Part shown: positions 1 through 7,884 of the stretch, one piece after another
Position numbering within the stretch: position 1 is the first letter of the stretch
How the letters are laid out: each line of letters begins with the position of its first letter
Source: Runella rosea
Lineage (GTDB): Bacteria; Bacteroidota; Bacteroidia; Cytophagales; Spirosomataceae
Direction of reading: 5' to 3'
Assembly: GCF_003325355.1 (NCBI RefSeq)
Contig: NZ_CP030850.1
Coordinates: 4,395,501 to 4,459,500, forward strand
DNA: 64,000 bases
Program-made: the position numbers and the translations under genes
Notes under the pieces: generated by a model
Databases searched by the model: none
Told to the model about the DNA's origin: nothing
The model's input: only the letters and a program-made list of their open reading frames with translations

Positions 1-396
1 GGCACCAAAGCCGTAGGTTTGAAATACCCCGAACCGGCGCGGTATTCCACGGGGCATGAATGGATGAGTGCCGAAGAGTACAAAACCTTGGAGCAAAAAT
101 ACCTGCCACCCATCGTGAAAAAGATGGGCGAAGTCGCCAAGAAAGTCGGCGGGCACGGTGGCATGGATTTTCTGATGGACTGGCGCACGATTGACTGCCT
201 TCGCAATGGCCTACCACTCGACCAAGATGTGTACGATGCCGCGCTGTGGAGTTGTATTGCACCGCTGAGTGGCTGGTCGGTAGCCCATCGTTCCAATTCT
301 ATTGAAGTACCCGATTTTACAGGAGGCTCGTGGAAAACCAACGCGCCCGTTGATATTTCGATGACCAAAGGTGGTACCACAAAAGCGAAAGTTTGA
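1..396 (+). CDS. Gfo/Idh/MocA family oxidoreductase, GH109-like (3' part only)
   Basis: The reading frame is open from the first base, so this is the C-terminal 131 residues of a gene that begins outside the window. The stretch with GGHGGMDFLMDW, RNGLPLDQDVYDAALWS and SVAHRSNSIEVPDF is characteristic of the C-terminal part of glycoside hydrolase family 109 proteins. Those are NAD-dependent Gfo/Idh/MocA-fold enzymes, founded on alpha-N-acetylgalactosaminidase. The N-terminal Rossmann half and any signal peptide lie upstream and cannot be judged. Many family members in Bacteroidota are exported and their substrate is not established, so GH109 membership is firmer than substrate. An ATG-less start at codon 7 (TTG) is not a credible initiation site. 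Confidence 0.85.
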   Translation, partial: GTKAVGLKYPEPARYSTGHEWMSAEEYKTLEQKYLPPIVKKMGEVAKKVGGHGGMDFLMDWRTIDCLRNGLPLDQDVYDAALWSCIAPLSGWSVAHRSNSIEVPDFTGGSWKTNAPVDISMTKGGTTKAKV

Positions 397-502
397 GGAA
401 TGCCCCCAAATAGGATTTTGCCTTGACTTTTTGAATTTTATATGGCATTTTGCGTTTATTATTCTGTAAAATCAGTTCAAAAATCTAAATCTCTTACGTT
501 CC

Positions 503-1237
503 ATGGCAAATCCAACCTTATCGGAAAAATCATTTATAAAAGCCGCGCGGGAAGGTGTTGGGCAGGGCCCAATGACCGTGCAGGGTACCGTCAATAAAAT
601 CATCCTGATGGGGGCGCTCGTACTCGCCTCGGCGCTAGGAAGCTGGTTTCTGTTTGCTTCCAATCCAGCGTTGATTATGCCTTTGGCCATTGGCGGAGCC
701 ATTGCGGGCTTTGTGATAGCGTTAATTTTGGCTTTTAAACAACACCTCGCTCCTACGCTTGCGCCCCTGTATGCAGTAGTGGAAGGTGTTTTTGTAGGCG
801 CTACTACGCTTATTTTTGAAAGTATGTATCCTGGCATTGGCCTTTCGGCCGTGTTGCTCACATTTGCGATATTGGCTGGAATAGTCGGTTTGTACAAAGC
901 TGGTGTGATTCGCGCCACGCCTACATTTAAGCGGACTATTTTAGCAGCTACTGCAGGCGTTGCTATCTTCTATTTGGTCGCAATGGTGTTGAGGATGTTT
1001 AGTATTGAGATGCCGCTTATCTACGATAATGGTTGGTTTGGTATAGGCTTTTCGCTTTTTGTGGTAGGCTTAGCAGCCTTTAATTTAGTATTGGACCTCG
1101 ACATGATTGAGCAAGGTGCCGAACATGGTGCTCCTAAATACATGGAATGGTACTGTGCTTTTGGCATGATTGTGACCATTGTGTGGCTGTACATCGAAGT
1201 ACTTCGGTTGTTAGCGAAGCTTTCCAGCCGCGATTAA
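503..1237 (+). CDS. Bax inhibitor-1/YccA family membrane protein
   Basis: This 244-residue protein has a short hydrophilic N-terminus (residues 1-30) followed by seven closely spaced hydrophobic segments from about residue 32 to 240. That is the layout of the Bax inhibitor-1/YccA (UPF0005, TMBIM) family. The C-terminal region with LVLDLDMIEQGAEHGAPKYMEWYCAFG is the family signature, including the acidic residues that form the pH-sensing pair in bacterial homologues such as BsYetJ. It probably resides in the inner membrane as a calcium-leak or protease-modulating protein, but the bacterial role is poorly defined. It stands alone, 106 bp after the GH109 gene, and ends before a strong intrinsic terminator. 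Confidence 0.9.
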   Translation: MANPTLSEKSFIKAAREGVGQGPMTVQGTVNKIILMGALVLASALGSWFLFASNPALIMPLAIGGAIAGFVIALILAFKQHLAPTLAPLYAVVEGVFVGATTLIFESMYPGIGLSAVLLTFAILAGIVGLYKAGVIRATPTFKRTILAATAGVAIFYLVAMVLRMFSIEMPLIYDNGWFGIGFSLFVVGLAAFNLVLDLDMIEQGAEHGAPKYMEWYCAFGMIVTIVWLYIEVLRLLAKLSSRD

Positions 1238-1264
1238 AGAAACATATTTTAATTCCCTTTTTTC

Positions 1265-1301
1265 AAAGACGTCGGACGTAACTGTCTGGCGTCTTTTTTT
1301 T
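1265..1301 (+). terminator. Rho-independent terminator after the BI-1 gene
   Basis: A 10-bp stem (GACGTCGGAC at 1268-1277 with GTCTGGCGTC at 1284-1293, two G-U pairs) has a 6-nt loop and is followed by eight T residues. It lies 28 bp after the stop codon of the Bax-inhibitor-1 gene. Confidence 0.85.
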
Positions 1302-1724
1302 GGTGGCGTCTGATTTTTTTTAAAGTAGCGACTACTTTAAGGTATATACGTGTATTTGCGAGAAATTATAGGAATAATTATAATTTTTGTTTGTTAATAA
1401 AAAGTAAATAAGTTTTAAACAGAATAATAAGTGTTTGAGCTAAAATATTTAAGTAATTTAATTAGGTATTTTTATGAAAAAAAAGTTTATTATTTTGTAT
1501 AAATAAATATATTTAAAATAATATTTGGAATAAAGTTGTAATAAATCTAAAATTGCATCTTTATTACTGCCAAGTAAGAAAAGCTCCTCGCTCTTTAAAA
1601 TTAAGTTTTATTCAAAATGGCCGCAAACTATTAAGAATATTCAATGGCATAAATCTGTAATAGAAATGTGCTGTTTAAATTGGAAAAATACAAATATTGC
1701 CCAATAACTTAATATCCATTAACC
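1302..1724. other. AT-rich intergenic region upstream of susC, with a perfect palindrome
   Basis: About 420 bp without a credible gene. It is much more AT-rich than the flanks. It contains a perfect 9-bp inverted repeat with a 3-nt spacer, TTAAAGTAG-CGA-CTACTTTAA (1320-1340), which has no T-run after it on the plus strand and so is more likely an operator or mRNA hairpin than a terminator. The promoter for the susC gene should be here, but I could not find a full TTG plus TAnnTTTG pair. Confidence 0.5.
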
Positions 1725-4700
1725 ATGAGGAAGTTTTTTACCACAACCTGTTTAGTGGCCTCTATGCTTGTCTCTTTAGCGAGCTATGCCCAAGATCGAC
1801 TGTTGAAAGGCCGTGTCCTTTCTAAAGACGGCTCAAGCCTACCAGGCGCCAGCATCGTCATCAAAGGTTCCGACCGCGGAACCAGTGCAAATTCAACGGG
1901 AGATTTTTCCATCTCGGGCCCTCCTAACGCCGTTTTAGTTGTTTCTTTCATCGGCTACAAGCCGCAAGAAATTGCCACGGGCAATCAAACAACTTTTGAT
2001 ATTTCGTTGGATGAAGATGCCTCTATTCTGAGTGAAGTTGTCGTAACCGCTTTGGGAATTACCCGCGAGAAAAAAGCCTTGGGCTATTCGGTTCAGGAAG
2101 TAAGTGGCAAACAAATGACGCAAGCGCGTACCACCAACTTCGTAAATGCGCTTTCGGGGAAAATCGCTGGGGTGCAGGTCACTGGCTCCAACGGCGCGCC
2201 GGGTGCTTCTTCCCGGATTCTGATTCGGGGCGCAAGTTCCATCGGGAGCAACAACCAGCCTTTGTTTGTGGTTGATGGGATTCCTATTGATAATGGTAAC
2301 TATGGCTCAGGAACGGGCGTAGACTACGGCAATGGCGCGGCATCTATCAACCCCGACGACATTGAAAACGTAAGCGTTCTGAAAGGGCCAAGCGCGGCGG
2401 CTTTATACGGCTCACGAGGGGCGAATGGCGTTATTTTGATTACGACCAAAAGCGGTAAAGGCTCGAAAGGTATTGGCGTTTCGGTCAATTCAAACACCGC
2501 ATTTGACAGTCCGTTCCGTTTGCCTGAGTGGCAAAATGAATACGGACAAGGCAACAAAGGCCTGTTCTCATTTGTGGATGGAACTGGAAAAGGAGTAAAC
2601 GACGGCGTGGATGAAAGCTGGGGCCCAAAAATGGACGGCCGACTTTTGCCGCAATTTGACTCGCCGATTGCCGCCGACGGTACCCGCACGCCTACCCCTT
2701 TTATTCCGCATCCTGATAACGTCAATCAATTCTTCCAAACAGGTAAGACTTTCACCAACAACATTGCCATTACGGGTGGAAACGAAAAAGGTGATTTTCG
2801 TCTTTCATATACTGACCTGAATCAAACGGGGATTTTGCCCAACACCGATTACAAACGCCGTACTGTATCGCTGAATGCGGGTTGGAATCTGACCAAAAAA
2901 TTGAGCATTCGAGCAACGGGTAACTACGTAGTAGATGGTAGCGACAATCGTACGAACTGGGGCCTTTATTTTATCTGGTTCGGCCGTCAGGTGGACATGG
3001 AAAAATTGCAGAATTATCAGGCACCGGGCAGCATTTATCAATACAACTGGAACTACAACTACTGGACCAACCCGTATTATGTGTTGAACCTGAGCACCAA
3101 ATACAATAAGCGCGACCGCGTGTATGGCAACTTAGCCGCTACCTATAAATTTAACGATTGGCTGACGCTGACAGCACGCTCAGGAACCGACGTATACATT
3201 GACCGTCGTAAAACCAAAAACGCCGCCCGGATTGATAACCTCAACGGTTCTAAACAGTACGATAGCTACAACGAAGAGCAGATTTTTATTCGCGAATCTA
3301 ACTCAGATGTTCTGTTAACCGCTACGCATAAATTCGGTGAGTTTGACGTGGCCGCCAATTTTGGTGCCAACCACCGCAGCAATTATTATCAACGCAACTA
3401 CATGGGCGCTACGGAGTTGGCAATTCCTCGCGTATGGAACTTGGGTAACTCGCGCCAAGCCAAAGTTGCCGAAAACTCGTTTACCGAAAAACAAGTAAAC
3501 AGCGTATACGCGGCCGCAAACATCGGCTTTAGAAATTACCTCTTTCTGGATTTGACCGCTCGTAACGACTGGTCAAGCGCTCTGCCTTCCAACAACCGTT
3601 CGTACTTCTATCCTTCGGGGTCGTTGAGTGCGGTATTGACGGATATGTTTAATATCAAATCTACGGTATTATCATTTGCCAAAGTACGGGCGGGGATTGC
3701 GCGCGTAGGAAACGACACCGATGCCTATCGTTTGATTCAGGCATACAAGTACGAAAACCCGTGGGGCAGCACACCTTCATTGTCGGAAAACAACGCCATG
3801 TTGAACGCAAATTTAAAGCCAGAGTTGACCAATTCGTATGAGATTGGCGCAGAGGTTAAACTGTGGCGCAACCGCGTTGGATTGGACGTGACGTACTATG
3901 ACAAACAATCGTTCAACCAGATTTTGGACGTAAATATTTCACAATCGACGGGCTTCAATTCTAAACTTTTGAATGCGGGTAAATTGCAAAATAAAGGTAT
4001 TGAGATTCAACTGAGCGCCACTCCTGTAAAAGCGGGACCGTTTCAGTGGGACATTGCAGTCAACTGGGCGCGTAACCAAAATAAAGTCATTGAATTGGCC
4101 GAAGGCTTAACTACGTATACTTTAGGAACGGTGCGGGGAATGAGCATCGAAGCCCGGGTAGGACAGCCGTACGGAACTTTCTTCGGGCAAGGTTTTGCCC
4201 GTGATCCAAGCGGCAATATCATTTATGACAAGAGCGGTTATCCTACATTAAATCCTACCCGTCGAATTTTGGGGAATTTCACCCCTAAGTGGATTGGTGG
4301 TTTCCAGAATACTTTCACTTACAAAAATGTTTCTTTGAGTACCCTGATTGATGTGAAACAGGGCGGTGATATTTTCTCGCAATCGGTAAACATCGGCCGC
4401 TATACGGGTGTATTGGCAGAAACGGTACTGGGTCGCGAAGGAGGCATTGTCGGAGAAGGAGTTGTAAATACAGGAACTGCTACGGAGCCAGTATTCGTAC
4501 CAAATACCACGCGGATTTCTTCGGAAGAATGGCACCACAAATATTACGCGCTGACCAACAATGAAGGAACTATTTTTGACGGAAGTTTTGTGAAACTGAG
4601 AGAAGTGAAGCTGACCTATGTGATTAGCGGTCAGGTGTTTAAGAAACTTCCGTTCCGTGATATTTCGCTCTCTGTAGTGGGTAGAAACTTGCTTTTGTTG

Positions 4701-4826
4701 CATAGCAATGTGCCGCATATTGACCCCGAAACCAGTTTTTATAACGATGGAAACCTACAGGGGATTGAGAACGGACAAGTTCCAACCACCCGCAGTGTTG
4801 GTTTCAACATCAGTTTTAATCTGTAA
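1725..4826 (+). CDS. SusC/RagA family TonB-linked outer membrane protein
   Basis: This 1033-residue protein has the full SusC layout. There is a signal peptide (1-22, ending SLASYAQ), then a CarboxypepD_reg-like beta-sandwich (about 27-110, LKGRVLSKDGSSLPGASIVIKG). A TonB-box-like SEVVVTALG follows, then a plug domain (about 115-245, with ALSGKIAGVQV, ILIRGASSIG and PLFVVDGIPID) and a beta-barrel to the C-terminal SVGFNISFNL. It forms the TonB-dependent barrel of a SusCD pair, importing a large ligand across the outer membrane. The partner SusD follows directly. The dipeptidase downstream points to peptides rather than glycans, which is inference. It is preceded by a long AT-rich region and no adjacent anti-sigma or hybrid sensor gene is visible. 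Confidence 0.95.
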   Translation: MRKFFTTTCLVASMLVSLASYAQDRLLKGRVLSKDGSSLPGASIVIKGSDRGTSANSTGDFSISGPPNAVLVVSFIGYKPQEIATGNQTTFDISLDEDASILSEVVVTALGITREKKALGYSVQEVSGKQMTQARTTNFVNALSGKIAGVQVTGSNGAPGASSRILIRGASSIGSNNQPLFVVDGIPIDNGNYGSGTGVDYGNGAASINPDDIENVSVLKGPSAAALYGSRGANGVILITTKSGKGSKGIGVSVNSNTAFDSPFRLPEWQNEYGQGNKGLFSFVDGTGKGVNDGVDESWGPKMDGRLLPQFDSPIAADGTRTPTPFIPHPDNVNQFFQTGKTFTNNIAITGGNEKGDFRLSYTDLNQTGILPNTDYKRRTVSLNAGWNLTKKLSIRATGNYVVDGSDNRTNWGLYFIWFGRQVDMEKLQNYQAPGSIYQYNWNYNYWTNPYYVLNLSTKYNKRDRVYGNLAATYKFNDWLTLTARSGTDVYIDRRKTKNAARIDNLNGSKQYDSYNEEQIFIRESNSDVLLTATHKFGEFDVAANFGANHRSNYYQRNYMGATELAIPRVWNLGNSRQAKVAENSFTEKQVNSVYAAANIGFRNYLFLDLTARNDWSSALPSNNRSYFYPSGSLSAVLTDMFNIKSTVLSFAKVRAGIARVGNDTDAYRLIQAYKYENPWGSTPSLSENNAMLNANLKPELTNSYEIGAEVKLWRNRVGLDVTYYDKQSFNQILDVNISQSTGFNSKLLNAGKLQNKGIEIQLSATPVKAGPFQWDIAVNWARNQNKVIELAEGLTTYTLGTVRGMSIEARVGQPYGTFFGQGFARDPSGNIIYDKSGYPTLNPTRRILGNFTPKWIGGFQNTFTYKNVSLSTLIDVKQGGDIFSQSVNIGRYTGVLAETVLGREGGIVGEGVVNTGTATEPVFVPNTTRISSEEWHHKYYALTNNEGTIFDGSFVKLREVKLTYVISGQVFKKLPFRDISLSVVGRNLLLLHSNVPHIDPETSFYNDGNLQGIENGQVPTTRSVGFNISFNL

Positions 4827-4835
4827 CGAGTTGCT

Positions 4836-4871
4836 CAAGCTTTGGAAAGTCTACAAACTTTCCAAGGCTTG
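4836..4871 (+). promoter_or_regulatory. Strong hairpin between susC and susD
   Basis: A 15-bp stem (CAAGCTTTGGAAAGT at 4836-4850 with ACTTTCCAAGGCTTG at 4857-4871, one G-U pair) closes a 6-nt loop. No T-run follows, so it is not a canonical terminator. Its place just after the susC stop and before susD suggests an mRNA-stabilising or partial-attenuation element that would lower susD relative to susC or protect the susC message. Confidence 0.65.
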
Positions 4872-4897
4872 TTGGTTTGCTTCTAATAAATCTCAAA

Positions 4898-6370
4898 ATG
4901 AACATTCACATGAAAAATATATTTCACTCTTTTCGCTATAAAGCCCTCACTGCTGCACTCATGCTCAGCGTCACGGCTTGTACGGATAAATTTGACGAAA
5001 TCAATACCAATCCCAATGCACCTTCGGTAGCCACGGCCGACTTGTTTTTGCCGCACGGTATTCAAAGTGCCGTTGATGCCTATTGGGGCGGATCGTTGGG
5101 GATGGATATTGGCAATTTGATTCCCCAATATTGGGCGCGTATCCAATACACCGACATCGACCAGTATTCAATCTCCAGCGATGTGTACAGCGGCGCATGG
5201 CAAACCTTCCACGTGGAGGCATTGCCCGACTACCAGCGGATTTATAAGCTAGGCGTTGACACAAAAAACCCCAACTATCAGGCAGTAGCCATGATTATGC
5301 GCTCTTGGGTTTATTCATTGTTGACCGATATTTACGGGGATATTCCTTATACGCAGTCACTTCAAGGCTTAGAGGGTGTTTTACAACCCAAATATGATAC
5401 CCAAAAGGAGGTATACGCAGGTATCATCAAGGAGTTGAAGGCGGCCAATGACATGATTGACGCTGTCGATAAATCCAAAGCCATTGCGGGCGATATTCTT
5501 TTTGCCAATAACCTGACCCGTTGGAAGAAATTTGCTAATTCGTTGAGTTTGCGTCTGCTTAACCGGATGCTGAGTAAAGCCGATGCGGCAATGGATGTTA
5601 AAACCGAAATCGCTCGTATCTTGGGTGACCCCGCTAAATATCCCGTCATTGAGTCTAATGCCGACAACATTCAACTTAATTATCTGGATGCAACCAACAA
5701 TAACAATCCCATCAATCAAAACCGAAAAACCCGCGATGACCACCGCGTGAGCGCTACGATTGTGAACAAATTGGCGGCAATGAAAGATGCACGTTTGGCT
5801 GTTTATGCCGACAAGCCAGCCGATGGTGGTGATTATAAAGGTGTTCCGAACGGTCTTTCCAATGCCGATGCCAACACCTTGGGTTTATCAAAAACCTCAA
5901 AAGTAGGCGCTTATTTTGTGAGTGCCACCGCTCCTGGTGTTATTTTGAGTTACTCGGAATTACTGTTTATCAAAGCAGAAATGGCTTACAAAGGAATTAC
6001 GGCGGCGGGCGATGTCGCGGCCAATTATACCAATGCCATTACGGCTTCGCACACGCAGTATAAATTGACGGTAGGTGCTGATTATTTGGCGGCCAACGCG
6101 TTGAAAACGGGCGCAGACGGGTATACGCAAATCATGGAACAAAAATGGATTGCTTTGTACGGGCAGGGAATTGAAGCATGGACGGAGTTTCGACGCACGG
6201 GAATTCCTGCTTTGAAGCCTGCGGTGATCAACGTAAACGGAGGTGTGATTCCGACGCGTTTGCCGTACCCAGGTTCTGAAGAATCGCTGAACTATACTAA
6301 CTTTAGCGCCGCACTTAAACAACAAGGAGGAGCAAACGACATGAAGTTGAAGCTCTGGATTGCAAAGTAA
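4898..6370 (+). CDS. SusD/RagB family nutrient-binding outer membrane lipoprotein
   Basis: The protein is about 490 residues long. I chose the ATG at 4898 (MNIHMKN); an ATG at 4910 is equally possible, and a TTG at 4877 is in the hairpin spacer and less likely. A signal peptide ends in a lipobox at SVTAC followed by TDKFDEINTNPNAPS, typical of the SusD-like_2 family (PF12771). The TPR-like helical core includes MIMRSWVYSLLTDIYGDIPYTQSL. The C-terminal region has IMEQKWIALYGQGIEAWTEFRRTGIP and a closing RLPYP segment. It acts on the cell surface as the lid that captures substrate for the SusC barrel encoded just upstream. Confidence 0.92.
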   Translation: MNIHMKNIFHSFRYKALTAALMLSVTACTDKFDEINTNPNAPSVATADLFLPHGIQSAVDAYWGGSLGMDIGNLIPQYWARIQYTDIDQYSISSDVYSGAWQTFHVEALPDYQRIYKLGVDTKNPNYQAVAMIMRSWVYSLLTDIYGDIPYTQSLQGLEGVLQPKYDTQKEVYAGIIKELKAANDMIDAVDKSKAIAGDILFANNLTRWKKFANSLSLRLLNRMLSKADAAMDVKTEIARILGDPAKYPVIESNADNIQLNYLDATNNNNPINQNRKTRDDHRVSATIVNKLAAMKDARLAVYADKPADGGDYKGVPNGLSNADANTLGLSKTSKVGAYFVSATAPGVILSYSELLFIKAEMAYKGITAAGDVAANYTNAITASHTQYKLTVGADYLAANALKTGADGYTQIMEQKWIALYGQGIEAWTEFRRTGIPALKPAVINVNGGVIPTRLPYPGSEESLNYTNFSAALKQQGGANDMKLKLWIAK

Positions 6371-6481
6371 AAATACTCGGGTGGTCTGCCGGGCGGCGAG
6401 GAGCAGTTGCGGGAATGGTTTATTCTCCTTCAGCTTCTCGCTTAACTGTTGATTAACTCCTTACTTAAACAAATCATCACA

Positions 6482-7741
6482 ATGAAGACCCTTAACCAAT
6501 TTACACTCATTTCCTGTTTTGCATTTACGGCCTTATCGGTGGCAGCACAGGACGATGCCGCTTTGCTGAAAAAAGCGAAGAAAATTCACGAAAAAGCTTT
6601 TACCGTAGATACCCACGCCGACACGCCGATGTTGCTCTCTCGTGGTGGGTTTGACATTACCAAAGACAATGACGCCCGTACCAGCAATAGCAAAGTAGAT
6701 TATCCGCGTATGAAACGCGGAGGATTAGATGCTATTTTCTTTGCCGTTTATTTAGGTCAAGGACCGCGTACGTCCGAAGCCCACGAAGCAGCCAAAAAAC
6801 GTGCTTTGGGTATTTTTGATGCGGTCAATACCACGTTGAAACAAACGAGCGAATTGGCCGAACTCGCTACCACGCCCGAAGATGCCTACCGCATTGGAAA
6901 AACAGGCAAACGGGTGATTTTTATCGGGGTAGAAAATGGCTATGCTATGGGGCATGATTTACCAATGTTGCAGAAATTTTACGATTTGGGAGCCCGTTAC
7001 ATGACGCTTTGCCATTCAAGTAACAACGATATTTGCGATTCCTCGACGGACCCCAAAGGGGCCGAATACCAAGGGTTAAGCCCATTGGGTGAGCAAGTGG
7101 TCAAAGAAATGAACCGTTTGGGTATGATTATCGATGTGTCGCACGTATCAGACTCTACGTTTTATGACGTGATTCGGCAGTCTAAAGTGCCTGTTGTGGC
7201 AACGCATTCTGGCGCAAAGGCCATCTGTAATCACCCGCGTAATCTCACCGACGATATGCTCAAAGCATTGGCTAAAAATGGCGGGGTGATTCAATTAAAC
7301 TTGTTGAGCGATTATATCAAGACCATTCCGCCAAGCCCCGAAAGAGAAGGTGCGCTGAAAGAACTATACGCAAAATACAGCATCAAAGACCGCCGTGGAA
7401 TGATGACGTTGCCAGAGGCGGAGCAGCAAAAAGCGCGCGCCGATTTTATGGAATTGAATAAAAAATACCCGATTCAGTTGGCTACCGTCAAAGACGCCAT
7501 CGATCACATCGACCACATCGTGAAGGTAATCGGCATTGACCACGTGGGCATGGGGGCCGATTTTGACGGCGGCGGCGCATTGGCAGACTGCTTCGATGTG
7601 AGCCAATACGAAAACATGACCATCGAATTGGTGCGTCGGGGTTATTCTAAAAAAGACATTGAAAAAATCTGGAGTGGTAATTTCTTCCGCGTGATGAAGG
7701 CCGTTGAAAAAGGAAAAACGCGCGAATTAAGTCTCAAATAA
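6482..7741 (+). CDS. Exported membrane dipeptidase, peptidase family M19
   Basis: This 419-residue protein starts best at the ATG at 6482, which gives a clean signal peptide (MKTLNQFTLISCFAFTALSVAAQ region); a TTG at 6449 only adds a poor leader. It is a zinc amidohydrolase-fold renal-dipeptidase homologue. The metal ligands are visible: H45 and D47 in VDTHADTP, the bridging E151 in GVENGYAMG, H221 in IDVSHVSDS and H242 in ATHSGAKAICNHPRN. GMGADFDGGG also matches the family. It should cleave dipeptides in the periplasm or at the outer surface. Its place directly after a SusCD pair on the same strand suggests that the transporter imports peptides. A hairpin terminator follows. Confidence 0.93.
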   Translation: MKTLNQFTLISCFAFTALSVAAQDDAALLKKAKKIHEKAFTVDTHADTPMLLSRGGFDITKDNDARTSNSKVDYPRMKRGGLDAIFFAVYLGQGPRTSEAHEAAKKRALGIFDAVNTTLKQTSELAELATTPEDAYRIGKTGKRVIFIGVENGYAMGHDLPMLQKFYDLGARYMTLCHSSNNDICDSSTDPKGAEYQGLSPLGEQVVKEMNRLGMIIDVSHVSDSTFYDVIRQSKVPVVATHSGAKAICNHPRNLTDDMLKALAKNGGVIQLNLLSDYIKTIPPSPEREGALKELYAKYSIKDRRGMMTLPEAEQQKARADFMELNKKYPIQLATVKDAIDHIDHIVKVIGIDHVGMGADFDGGGALADCFDVSQYENMTIELVRRGYSKKDIEKIWSGNFFRVMKAVEKGKTRELSLK

Positions 7742-7804
7742 GCATAAACTGATTAAAATCCGATACCTTTAACCGTTAATTTACACTCACAACAATCTGA
7801 AACG

Positions 7805-7836
7805 AAAAGAGTCGAGCACTTGCCCGACTCTTTTTT
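7805..7836 (+). terminator. Rho-independent terminator of the susCD-dipeptidase operon
   Basis: A perfect 10-bp stem, AAAAGAGTCG (7805-7814) with CGACTCTTTT (7825-7834), has a 10-nt loop and continues into a T-run. It lies 63 bp after the dipeptidase stop codon. Confidence 0.9.
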
Positions 7837-7851
7837 ATGGAATTTTGATGA

Positions 7852-7884
7852 AAACTTCCCAAGTTTTAGAGATTTGGGAAGTTT
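7852..7884 (-). terminator. Hairpin overlapping the end of the minus-strand operon
   Basis: An 11-bp perfect inverted repeat, AAACTTCCCAA (7852-7862) with TTGGGAAGTTT (7874-7884), sits against the stop codon of the MG2/plug-like gene. On the minus strand it is followed by TTTTCATC, so it plausibly terminates the convergent operon. Confidence 0.6.

Noticed and set aside
19-396. Independent 125-residue gene starting at position 19
   Set aside because: The frame is open from base 1 and the product is only the C-terminal part of a GH109-like protein.
472-918. Antisense ORF opposite the BI-1 gene (and many similar antisense ORFs throughout)
   Set aside because: They lie fully inside well-supported genes on the other strand and encode no recognisable protein.
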